Shown here: positions 1-6,850 of the stretch, piece by piece
Layout: each line of letters opens with the position of its first letter
How positions within the stretch are numbered: position 1 is the first letter of the stretch
Source of the DNA: a virus
Direction: 5' to 3' (one strand)
IMG/VR virus record: IMGVR_UViG_3300033552_000067
Span: 1 to 20,260 of that record
Length of the DNA: 20,260 nt
The notes under the pieces: generated by a model
Seen by the model: the letters and a program-made list of their open reading frames with translations, nothing else
Databases searched by the model: none
What the model was told of the DNA's origin: nothing
Translations under genes and position numbers: made by a program

Positions 1-160
1 ATTCTATATTTGTCGCTCATTAAGACGACCCTTAGACTATGTTACAAGCCGACCAACTTCACATTAATTCTAAACCTTTAACGTACTTAGAGAACCTTAA
101 GACTTAAAGATTTTTCGCTAAAACACCCTAGCACTTTCATTCACTAACTTATTAATCCCC
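1..160. other. Leader or gene end before the first helicase gene
   Basis: No convincing gene is visible here. Frame 3 closes at a TAA at 19-21 and frame 2 at 65-67, so the first bases could be the end of an upstream gene. TATATTTG at 5-12 fits the Bacteroidetes -7 promoter consensus TAnnTTTG, but its -33 partner would lie outside the window. A weak imperfect inverted repeat (CTTTAA near 76 with TTAAAG near 106) is followed by a short T-run at about 111-115. The stretch TCGCTAAAACACCC near 115-129 faintly resembles the leader element found before 5255, 6099 and 13606. Confidence 0.25.
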
Positions 161-1573
161 ATGAGACAGTTAACACTAGCCTCTGGCCGGACAATTATGC
201 TTAATGAAGAGCAAGAAGAGGCTTTGACCCGTTTAGAAACGTGGGCAGAGTCTGAAAGCTATTTCTTTTTGTTATCCGGTTACGCAGGAACAGGGAAGAC
301 CACCCTGATTAAAGAATTCATTACCTATGTTAAACAAGAGTACGGCTCTTCAGTTGCTATTTCGGCGCCAACGCACAAGGCAAAAAAAGTAATTGTTGAA
401 GCCACGGGGTTACCCGGCTTTACCGTACAAAAACTATTAGGATTGGGATTAGACGTAGACATTTCAAACTTTGATCCGGCTAAACCCGAGTTTAAAGTTC
501 GCTACATTCCCCTAATGCCTGATTATGAGTATGTAATTATTGACGAAGGCTCAATGATTAACAAACAACTATTCCATTTCATTGTTAAAACAGCATTTAA
601 ACACAGCGTTAAAGTTGTTTTTATGGCTGACAAAGCTCAACTTCCCCCAGTAAATGAAGAATTGAGTGAAATTTTTACCAGCCCAGAAATTAAAGACAAG
701 TATCAACTGACCAAAGTTGAGCGTCAAGCTGGCGACAATCCTTTAATGCTGGTTTACGACGCAATTCGCTCGAATCTGCGCTCAGCTAAAGACATGTTTC
801 CCAAAGAAACGCACATGACAGAAGAAGGAGAAGGTGTTAGTTTCTTAAATTCAACTAATTTTACAGAGAGCGCTTTGATTTCTTACACCTCTGAGGAGTT
901 TGATGAAGACGCTGGACACTGCAAAGTTTTAGCCTGGACGAACCAAGAAGTTTCAATATGGAACAGAACAATTCGTAAGCATCGAATGGAAAAACTTTAC
1001 CCCGATGGAAGGATTGGAGCAGTCATGCCAGGAGACCTATTAATGGCCTACGCAACTCGTGAAGGCTATATTGTTAATTCCTCTGAGTATATAATTCAGT
1101 CCGCAAGCCTTAGCACTATTGAAATTGAATACCCAAATTTGAGAAACTTTGCTGAGAAGTTTGTAAAAAAGATTCGCTATATTAGCGCTCTTTCCAAAGA
1201 TGTAGACACAGGCGCTCAAATAGAATTACGCATTCTAAACCCCTGGGATAAAGCTGCAATTAGTGACTGGATAGAAGTTTATCAAGCCTTTACAGGCAAA
1301 GCCAAAAAATTTCCCAAAGCTTGGGCCGATTATTTTTCGTTTCGTGGCAAAATACTGTTATTACAAGATGTGCAAACTCCATACAGTGTCGTTAAAAAAG
1401 ACATTGACTTTGGCTATGCCTTAACAGTTCACCGTTCACAAGGCTCTACCTACAATGAAGTTTTTATTGTGGATTCAGACATCAACAAGAATAGAAGGAC
1501 AACAGAGAGAAATCAGTTGAAGTATGTTGCATTTTCAAGACCAAGGAAACGCGCATACGTACTCAGCAATTAA
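161..1573 (+). CDS. Dda/RecD-like SF1 DNA helicase
   Basis: This is an ATP-dependent DNA helicase of superfamily 1B, of the type represented by T4 Dda, which translocates 5'-3' on single strands and serves phage replication and recombination. Seen in the 470 residues: Walker A GYAGTGKT at about 40-47, motif Ia SAPTHKAKK near 68-77, Walker B VIIDEGSM near 124-131, motif III FMADKAQLPPV, and near the C-terminus YALTVHRSQGSTYNEVF and YVAFSRPRKRAYV, the UvrD_C_2-like motifs V and VI. The length is close to that of Dda (about 440 residues). The ATG follows a C-rich, non-Shine-Dalgarno context. A second helicase gene starts 24 bases after the stop. The exact role in replication is inferred. Confidence 0.92.
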   Translation: MRQLTLASGRTIMLNEEQEEALTRLETWAESESYFFLLSGYAGTGKTTLIKEFITYVKQEYGSSVAISAPTHKAKKVIVEATGLPGFTVQKLLGLGLDVDISNFDPAKPEFKVRYIPLMPDYEYVIIDEGSMINKQLFHFIVKTAFKHSVKVVFMADKAQLPPVNEELSEIFTSPEIKDKYQLTKVERQAGDNPLMLVYDAIRSNLRSAKDMFPKETHMTEEGEGVSFLNSTNFTESALISYTSEEFDEDAGHCKVLAWTNQEVSIWNRTIRKHRMEKLYPDGRIGAVMPGDLLMAYATREGYIVNSSEYIIQSASLSTIEIEYPNLRNFAEKFVKKIRYISALSKDVDTGAQIELRILNPWDKAAISDWIEVYQAFTGKAKKFPKAWADYFSFRGKILLLQDVQTPYSVVKKDIDFGYALTVHRSQGSTYNEVFIVDSDINKNRRTTERNQLKYVAFSRPRKRAYVLSN

Positions 1574-1597
1574 GAAACCATAAAAGACGCACATTTT

Positions 1598-2722
1598 ATG
1601 ATGACCAAAAATGACCTGCAACAAGAGGCGTATGGCGCAGTTGTTGCGAATTCCTACAAAGGACAAGTTTTAGCCGCCACAGGTTCGGGAAAATCAAGAA
1701 TTGGCGTTTTAGCCGCTCAAGATGCTTTTGAAACTTTTGGTGCAGCTACTGACATTGTTATTGTAGCCCCTTTCATTAAACTACTCACTGAAAACTGGCC
1801 TGAAGAGCTAGAAAAGTGGAATAGTTCTCATCTCCTTCCATTTATCACTTTTGTAACTTACGTATCTTTCAACAAGTTACCAAAACACAAGCGTTCGCTA
1901 GTCATCCTTGACGAAGCCCACCACTTGACAGAGGCAAGTATTGAGTTTTTTAAAAACAACCCTCAAGACCGCATTCTTGTATTAACTGCCACTCCTCCCG
2001 AAGATCAAGGCAAAATTGATTTACTTGCAAGCCTGGCCCCAGTAGTTTTCAAGTACAAACTAGACGAAGCTGTAGCCGACGGTCTAGTAGCCGACTACCG
2101 CATTCACATTGTTGATTGTTTTTTAGATACTAAGGATAAGTATATTCCTGGTGGAAAAAAGACAGCGCCTTTCATGACCACAGAAGCTTCTGGATATTTG
2201 TTTTTAGATAAGCAGATTAAAAAAGCCATGATTATGAGAAATGACGGGTGGATGCAAGCTTTAATTACCAAAAGAATGCACATGATTTACAACTTGCGTT
2301 CTAAAACTAACATTGCCCGAAAGCTTCTTGACAAGTTAGACCCCGACTTACGAATTATTGTTTTTTGTGGTTCTATTGCTCAGGCAAATGAGCTAATGGG
2401 CGACGCAGTTTACCATTCTAAATCTTCTGGACAAGCTTTAGCTGACTTTAAATCGGGTGTAATAAACCGAATTGGCGTAGTTAAAGCTTTGGATGAAGGA
2501 CATAATTTAGAAGGAATTGACGCAGAAGTAATTGTGCAGGGTACGGCGGTTAAACGCCAGGTAGGTCAAAGAATTGGCAGAGCCATCAGGGTAAGACCTA
2601 ATCACGTTGCTAAAATCTTTGTGCTTTCCACAGAAGGTACAGTAGATAAAAAGTGGGTGTTAAACTCTCTTGAAGACTTTGACCAGTCTAAAATTTCTCA
2701 TTACTCCAGTAACAATTTATAG
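1598..2722 (+). CDS. DEAH-box SF2 helicase (UvsW/type III Res-like)
   Basis: This is a superfamily 2 helicase or translocase. Seen in the 374 residues: a Q-like NDLQQEAY at the N-terminus, Walker A ATGSGKS at about 27-33, DEAH box D105-H108, motif III TATP at 130-133, and motif VI QRIGRAIR at about 324-331. The N- and C-terminal RecA-like lobes are both complete but there is little extra sequence, so it is a compact member. Phage relatives such as T4 UvsW remodel recombination and replication forks. Two adjacent ATG codons open the frame and either could start translation. It lies 24 bases after the SF1 helicase and one base before the next gene, so it is probably co-transcribed. Which DNA structures it acts on cannot be read from the sequence. 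Confidence 0.88.
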   Translation: MMTKNDLQQEAYGAVVANSYKGQVLAATGSGKSRIGVLAAQDAFETFGAATDIVIVAPFIKLLTENWPEELEKWNSSHLLPFITFVTYVSFNKLPKHKRSLVILDEAHHLTEASIEFFKNNPQDRILVLTATPPEDQGKIDLLASLAPVVFKYKLDEAVADGLVADYRIHIVDCFLDTKDKYIPGGKKTAPFMTTEASGYLFLDKQIKKAMIMRNDGWMQALITKRMHMIYNLRSKTNIARKLLDKLDPDLRIIVFCGSIAQANELMGDAVYHSKSSGQALADFKSGVINRIGVVKALDEGHNLEGIDAEVIVQGTAVKRQVGQRIGRAIRVRPNHVAKIFVLSTEGTVDKKWVLNSLEDFDQSKISHYSSNNL

Positions 2723-2723
2723 T

Positions 2724-3404
2724 ATGGAAGAGATAGTTTATATGCTGCACCATTTGGTTGCACATGGGTATGTATTGCGCACTCAGCAAGACCACTTTGT
2801 TTTTACAAACAAATTCTACAAGGAAATTACCGGCAACGACATTGGAGCCATTCCTGCTAGAGAAATCATAATGGTGAAAACTGCTGACGCTGTAATTACT
2901 GTTCCAAGTGCTCAAACTGCCGCTATCACATTGAAAACTACTATGAAAACTGAGGACGTTAAACGTGCTTATTTAGAGTTTATTAAAACTTGCAACATTC
3001 AGCGTAAAGGCGAGACCAGCACTCATGAAGCTTACAGCTTAAATCAGTATTCAGACAAAGGAGCTAAATCCTTTGCTAAAATTCTTAAACGGGTAAGCAC
3101 CGGAGAACTGGACTTAAATCTTGTGATTAAATCTACCGAATTGTATTACAAATCCCCAGGGATGAAACTTAAAGTAGGTAACTACATCGGAGAAGGCACA
3201 TGGGAAACCCATTACAATGAATTGCTGGAAAGCATCAAAAATAAATCACTTGTTCACCACATTAAAGACAGCTTAACACATGATACCAAAGGAACCAGCA
3301 GATACCACGTCGGAGAATCTAATAGAGAGAGTTCGAGCGAGGATCCAAGACGGCAAATTGGGAAACAACCTGGGATTACCCTTTCAATTACAGAACATAA
3401 ATAA
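2724..3404 (+). CDS. Unknown protein upstream of the DnaB-like helicase
   Basis: I do not recognise this 226-residue protein. The frame is open back to an ATG at 2670, but the ATG at 2724, one base after the preceding stop, is the likely start because the longer version would overlap the helicase gene. The first 35 residues (MEEIVYMLHHL...HFVFTNKFYKEI) look like a small helix-turn-helix fold. The middle is basic with a helical TLKTTMKTEDVKRAYLEFIKT stretch. The last 41 residues are polar and are encoded inside the start of the DnaB-like gene, a 125-base overlap that is unusually long for this window. Its position next to the replicative helicase suggests a loader or initiation role, which is inference only. 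Confidence 0.7.
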   Translation: MEEIVYMLHHLVAHGYVLRTQQDHFVFTNKFYKEITGNDIGAIPAREIIMVKTADAVITVPSAQTAAITLKTTMKTEDVKRAYLEFIKTCNIQRKGETSTHEAYSLNQYSDKGAKSFAKILKRVSTGELDLNLVIKSTELYYKSPGMKLKVGNYIGEGTWETHYNELLESIKNKSLVHHIKDSLTHDTKGTSRYHVGESNRESSSEDPRRQIGKQPGITLSITEHK

Positions 3405-4470
3405 AGTTTTGTATGGCTTGCAACAAGCAAGATACTACTTGGTAGGAGCAGACTCAGGCGTTGGTAAAACTACGTTCGCTGATTTTATGTTTGTGCTTCA
3501 TTCTTACATTACTGCAAAGAAAGAGGGCAGAAAGCTGAAGATATTTTACTACTCTTTTGAGATTTCAGAAGAGGAAAAAATAGCCAAGTGGATATGCTTT
3601 GTTTCTAAAACCGTGTATGGTTTAGCCCTGCACATGGATTACGTAATGGGCAGAATTCACGGTATGAAGGTAAATGAAGAAGATCAAGAAGTCATTGATA
3701 AATGCCTTGATTTCTTAGCTGAATTGCTGGATTGTGTCACCTTTATTGATACGCCTAAAAACCCTACAGCCATATTTCATGATGCAATAGAGTACGCGGA
3801 AGCAAACGGTGTGGTCAAAAGAACGGAAGTGATCAACAAGAAAGTTTTAGACAAAGCAGGTAAACCAAAAGTTACTTCTTACATCACTGGTTTCACGCCT
3901 ACGGATGCTAGACAAACTGTAATGTATTTGGTTGACCACGTTGCACTGTGTACTTCAGAACAAGGATTTAACACTAAAGAGACCATGGACTTGCTAAGTA
4001 AATACATGGTGTTTATAAGAAACAAGTTTAGATTTTCTCCGGTGATTATCCAACAGTTTAACACAGAGTTGCAGAGTGTAGAACGTAGAAAGTTCAAATC
4101 TGCAGCTTTGGCCCCGCAACGTAATGACTTTGGAGATAGCAAGTACACCTATAGAGATGCTGACATTGTATTTGGTTTATTAAAACCCTCTCAATTCGAC
4201 ATCGCTGAGTTTTACGGTTACTCGATTCTTCCAGGAAAAGACAACAATGCCAGTTATTACTTCGGCGATAACTTCTTAGCTGTATTCTTAATGAAAAATC
4301 GTTACGGAGCGTCTGGAATACTTTTTCCACTGTTTATGGACGGCATGTCTGGAGTTTTTAAAGACTTATCGCCTTCAACAGGAGATTATGATTTTGAGCT
4401 GGAATCAGCAGCCGAAGAATGTTTACAATTAACTAAAATCAACGAATGGTACTCCCCGAAACCCCAATAA
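3280..4470 (+). CDS. DnaB-like replicative helicase (SF4, RecA-fold core only)
   Basis: This is a homologue of the hexameric replicative helicase that unwinds DNA ahead of the phage replisome. The 396-residue protein has the region GLPFQLQNINKVLYGLQQ, then Walker A GADSGVGKTT at 56-65, a hydrophobic strand ending VMYLVDH (Walker B region), and VIIQQFN, matching the conserved glutamine motif of DnaB. The N-terminal primase-interaction domain of bacterial DnaB is missing, as in several phage families. The start is fixed by an in-frame TAA at 3274-3276 immediately upstream and by the absence of another methionine before Walker A. It overlaps the upstream gene by 125 bases and the downstream ATPase gene by 25 bases, so translation is probably coupled. 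Confidence 0.88.
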   Translation: MIPKEPADTTSENLIERVRARIQDGKLGNNLGLPFQLQNINKVLYGLQQARYYLVGADSGVGKTTFADFMFVLHSYITAKKEGRKLKIFYYSFEISEEEKIAKWICFVSKTVYGLALHMDYVMGRIHGMKVNEEDQEVIDKCLDFLAELLDCVTFIDTPKNPTAIFHDAIEYAEANGVVKRTEVINKKVLDKAGKPKVTSYITGFTPTDARQTVMYLVDHVALCTSEQGFNTKETMDLLSKYMVFIRNKFRFSPVIIQQFNTELQSVERRKFKSAALAPQRNDFGDSKYTYRDADIVFGLLKPSQFDIAEFYGYSILPGKDNNASYYFGDNFLAVFLMKNRYGASGILFPLFMDGMSGVFKDLSPSTGDYDFELESAAEECLQLTKINEWYSPKPQ

Positions 4471-5183
4471 AACCAACCCGTATCAATCCCAAAATATTGG
4501 TGATATACGGTTTGCCAAAAGTAGGTAAGACCAAAATCTTATCTCAACTTCCAGAGAATTTAATTCTGGATTTAGAAGACGGTGCAGCGTATTACGAAGC
4601 ACTTAGAATCTCAATTACTAAAACTTCTGACCTTGATGAGCTTTACGCAGAAATCATGAAAGAAGGCGCTAAACGTGTAAAAGACGGTAAAAAAGGAGCT
4701 GATGTGTTTCCTTACAAATACATTTCTTTAGACACCATTGATGCTTTAGAGGATATGGCCGAACGTACAGCAACAGCTAAGTACAAAAGTACAACAATAG
4801 GTAAATCTTTTACAGGTGAATCTGTTATTGAGCTTCCCAACGGCGGTGGTTATTACTACCTACGTAAAGAAGTGATGGAAAAGCTCATCCTTATATCTAA
4901 GGTTTGTAAAACCCTCATCATTGTTTCTCACGTTAAGGAAAAGAACTTAACCAAAGGCGGTATGGACGTAAGCGTACGCGATATTTCACTGACTGGAAAG
5001 TTAGGCGGAATTGTTTGTGCCAGAGCCGACGCAATTGGTTATGTATTTAGAGAGCCAGATGGCCCTTTAATGATTTCTTTTGAAACCGTAGAAAGCGGTG
5101 CAATTATGGGTGGAAGGTGCGAACATTTAAAAGGCAAAGTGATGCCGTTTGAGTGGGATAAAATCTTTCTTCCAGAAAATTAA
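4446..5183 (+). CDS. Sak4/AAA_24-type RecA-like ATPase
   Basis: This is a phage NTPase of the AAA_24 family, which includes Sak4-type single-strand annealing recombinases. Seen in the 245 residues: the N-terminal INPKILVIYGLPKVGKTK with Walker A GLPKVGKT at 22-29, the acidic LILDLEDG strand, a Walker B-like YKYISLDTIDALEDM, and a sensor strand TLIIVSHVKEKN, with the core arranged as in RecA-fold ATPases. It starts inside the end of the DnaB-like gene. Sak4 proteins usually act with a single-stranded-DNA-binding protein, and the next two genes are candidates for that partner. The ATPase fold is secure; the recombinase role is inferred from family and context. Confidence 0.82.
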   Translation: MVLPETPIKPTRINPKILVIYGLPKVGKTKILSQLPENLILDLEDGAAYYEALRISITKTSDLDELYAEIMKEGAKRVKDGKKGADVFPYKYISLDTIDALEDMAERTATAKYKSTTIGKSFTGESVIELPNGGGYYYLRKEVMEKLILISKVCKTLIIVSHVKEKNLTKGGMDVSVRDISLTGKLGGIVCARADAIGYVFREPDGPLMISFETVESGAIMGGRCEHLKGKVMPFEWDKIFLPEN

Positions 5184-5186
5184 TAC

Positions 5187-5205
5187 CAGCTTAAGACCAA
5201 AGCTG
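5187..5205 (+). other. Small perfect hairpin in the leader of the 5255 gene
   Basis: CAGCTT (5187-5192) and AAGCTG (5200-5205) are exact inverted repeats around a 7-base loop, AAGACCA. No T-run follows, so this is not a standard intrinsic terminator. It sits 4 bases after the Sak4-like stop codon and could be an RNA processing or stability element. A chance occurrence is possible. Confidence 0.3.
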
Positions 5206-5231
5206 TAAGTAAGCAATCAATTCATTCATTT

Positions 5232-5254
5232 ATACAATTTAATACGCAAAGACC
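5232..5254 (+). promoter_or_regulatory. Shared leader element, copy 1
   Basis: ACAATTTAATACGCAAA at 5234-5250 is identical over 17 bases to 13583-13599 before the rIIB-like gene. Both copies run into GACCATGTT, where ATG is the start codon, with a 2-base length difference between the two blocks. A looser copy precedes 6099. It is either a phage-specific promoter end and 5' leader or a translation-enhancing element. No Shine-Dalgarno sequence is present. Confidence 0.55.
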
Positions 5255-6010
5255 ATGTTATCATTTTTAAGTAAAGTTACCGTATCTGCAGTTGAACCGG
5301 CTAAGAAAACGCCAGCAGCAAGACCTAAAAAACAATATCAGCCAATAAACGCTGACATTCGTATCTGGGCTTCAGGTGCAGTTTTTCCATCAGCAGCATT
5401 AGTTGTTGAGTTTAATTTAGGCTACCAGTCTAAGGAGGCCGAGCACAAAGGTTTTGGTTTCGACATTATCGACATTGAGCAAATGCCGGCAATCAAATCA
5501 CCAGAGCGTTTTGTTGCCATTTCTGCTACATTAAAAAATGCAGGTAAAGTAGACATTTTCTCTTCTGTTGGTTACAACGAAGCAGATGGATCACCAAAAG
5601 TGACTGTTGAAGAACAAGGAGCTGCAACTTTCGGTAAGGAAGTTTTATTACCACTTTTAAAAGAAGTGTACAACGTAGAACCTAATGAAGAGGGTTTTAT
5701 TGATTTAAACATCTTCAGAGACATGCCATTTGTATCTCCAAACGGCATATTTAATTTCCCTAAAACAGTATCTCGTGGAGACAAAAAAGGAGAAACAACT
5801 TACACACGCAGAGAAAACCAATCGGTTTACGCTTTGGTGCCTTTTGCTTCAGAAACTGATACAGCTGAGAACGCAGCAGAATTAAGTGCTGATGACTTGC
5901 CAGGAATGGACACTTTGATGGAGGTAGAAAAAGAAGTAGTAGCACAAGCAGATTTATTTGCTAATGTACCTGCAACTTCAACTCCTAAAAAAGCAACTGC
6001 AAAAGCCTAA
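5255..6010 (+). CDS. Uncharacterised replication-block protein, possible ssDNA-binding protein
   Basis: I do not recognise a defined domain in this 251-residue protein. The first 28 residues are lysine- and proline-rich (AKKTPAARPKK). A central region of about 170 residues alternates beta-strands and helices (INADIRIWASGAVFPSAALVVEF, FVAISATLKNAGKVDIF). The tail is acidic (residues about 200-235) and ends in a basic, alanine-rich TPKKATAKA. There is no visible catalytic motif. It has its own leader and is followed directly by a terminator hairpin overlapping its stop codon, suggesting a separately transcribed, abundant protein. Its place after a Sak4-like ATPase makes a single-stranded-DNA-binding role plausible, but a structure prediction would be needed to show an OB fold. 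Confidence 0.7.
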   Translation: MLSFLSKVTVSAVEPAKKTPAARPKKQYQPINADIRIWASGAVFPSAALVVEFNLGYQSKEAEHKGFGFDIIDIEQMPAIKSPERFVAISATLKNAGKVDIFSSVGYNEADGSPKVTVEEQGAATFGKEVLLPLLKEVYNVEPNEEGFIDLNIFRDMPFVSPNGIFNFPKTVSRGDKKGETTYTRRENQSVYALVPFASETDTAENAAELSADDLPGMDTLMEVEKEVVAQADLFANVPATSTPKKATAKA

Positions 6011-6026
6011 GTATCGCTTAGGTTTT
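6002..6026 (+). terminator. Intrinsic terminator after the 5255 gene
   Basis: CCTAAG (6006-6011) pairs with CTTAGG (6017-6022) around a TATCG loop, extended outward by G-T and A-T pairs and followed by TTTT. The hairpin includes the stop codon of the upstream gene. Confidence 0.7.
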
Positions 6027-6035
6027 AAAACAACC

Positions 6036-6059
6036 ATGAATTCACCCCTGGGGAGATAG
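6036..6059 (+). CDS. Seven-codon possible leader peptide (MNSPLGR)
   Basis: An ATG in the context AACAACCATG opens a seven-codon frame that closes at TAG 6057-6059. The last four codons overlap the 5' arm of the second hairpin (6048-6072). A ribosome ending here would cover that arm, so the peptide could control read-through. The frame is very short and may be accidental. Confidence 0.2.
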   Translation: MNSPLGR

Positions 6060-6076
6060 ACCGTCTCCTCAGTTTT
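6048..6076 (+). terminator. Second terminator-like hairpin, before the 6099 gene
   Basis: CTGGGGAGA (6048-6056) pairs with TCTCCTCAG (6064-6072), nine pairs with one G-T wobble, around a 7-base loop, followed by TTTT. With 6002-6026 it makes a tandem pair of hairpins between two same-strand genes, so it may be a back-up terminator or an attenuator of the downstream gene. Confidence 0.55.
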
Positions 6077-6092
6077 ACGCACAAATAGACCC
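6073..6092 (+). promoter_or_regulatory. Shared leader element, diverged copy 3
   Basis: TTTTACGCACAAATAGACCC resembles the core TACGCA-AAA-AGACC of the elements at 5232 and 13581, with 1-3 bases of extra spacing. It begins right at the end of two terminator-like hairpins and lies 6 bases before the ATG at 6099, where a new transcript or a translation signal would be expected. Confidence 0.4.
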
Positions 6093-6098
6093 ATTATT

Positions 6099-6839
6099 AT
6101 GATTGGAATTGGAATCAATGAAAATGTTTACTTAGGTAAACCAACTACAGATGAAAAATCAGGAGTGCTTATCATTTCTTTTAAAGAACCTGTTGCAGGT
6201 GAAGCTGAACTAAAAGAAGCCATGACAGCAAATCCATTTGCTGATTGGGAAGATGGCGGTTCACTATCTCACACAGAAGGGGGCAACGGCATATCATTAA
6301 GGATGTTTCCTTTTGACAGTAAGTCACCGGTGAGCGAACCGGATAAAGTGATTGACGGAATCGAAATGAAGAACCGTATTTCTCAACTGCGTGATCCGTT
6401 AGTCCATATACTGTCTCAGTACATGACTAATGACAAGATTATCTTTTCTCCTGCTATCATCTTTAAAGGTACGGGTATTGACAAAGACGTATCTGCTTAC
6501 GGGACTAAAATTCTGTCTGACACAGTGCAAGAAAAGGTTTACAACAACATTGTAAATCAGTTTATCGCTTTGGCAACTCCTTTTATAGAAAATCCAGAGT
6601 TGTTGTTCCGTTTAAAGTTGCCAAGACAATCTGCAAAGAAAGCTTATGCAACCATTCCTTCACGTTACTTGAAAGACTCTCCGTTTATGGAACCAATGAG
6701 TATCCCTAAAGCGGCGAGTAAAATCAAGTTTTCTGCGTGGGAGATTAAGAACGGTTTTGACAATGCTGACCCAGTTAGTGTAACAACTGCTGATGTTAAA
6801 GAAGCAGAACCTGAGAACGATCCGTTTGCAAACCAGTAA
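6099..6839 (+). CDS. Uncharacterised protein with acidic DPF tail, possible SSB or recombination accessory
   Basis: I do not recognise this 246-residue protein. It starts with a glycine-rich strand (MIGIGINENVYLG), has an internal low-complexity segment (about 45-65, WEDGGSLSHTEGGNG), and a helical central region. The C-terminus is strongly acidic and ends AEPENDPFANQ. The acidic tail with a Pro-Phe near the end is reminiscent of the protein-docking tail of single-stranded-DNA-binding proteins, though here three residues follow. No catalytic motif is visible. Its gene is separated from 5255 by two hairpins and is followed 11 bases later by the primase, so it belongs to the replication block. 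Function is inferred only from tail chemistry and position. Confidence 0.7.
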   Translation: MIGIGINENVYLGKPTTDEKSGVLIISFKEPVAGEAELKEAMTANPFADWEDGGSLSHTEGGNGISLRMFPFDSKSPVSEPDKVIDGIEMKNRISQLRDPLVHILSQYMTNDKIIFSPAIIFKGTGIDKDVSAYGTKILSDTVQEKVYNNIVNQFIALATPFIENPELLFRLKLPRQSAKKAYATIPSRYLKDSPFMEPMSIPKAASKIKFSAWEIKNGFDNADPVSVTTADVKEAEPENDPFANQ

Positions 6840-6850
6840 CTGAACCTGCT

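Noticed and set aside
1-81. Open frame from the window edge to TAA at 79-81
   Set aside because: It has no start in view, no recognisable sequence and is short enough to be chance.
2670-2723. Longer start at 2670 for the unknown protein before the DnaB-like gene
   Set aside because: It would overlap the coding end of the SF2 helicase by 53 bases, while an in-frame ATG at 2724 lies one base after that stop.
3250-3290. Fusion of the unknown protein with the DnaB-like helicase through a frameshift
   Set aside because: The helicase frame has a TAA at 3274-3276 just before its ATG, and no slippery sequence is apparent.
4094-4330. Minus-strand open frame of 78 codons inside the DnaB-like gene
   Set aside because: It lies wholly within a gene with clear motifs, has no recognisable domain and is opposite to all neighbours.
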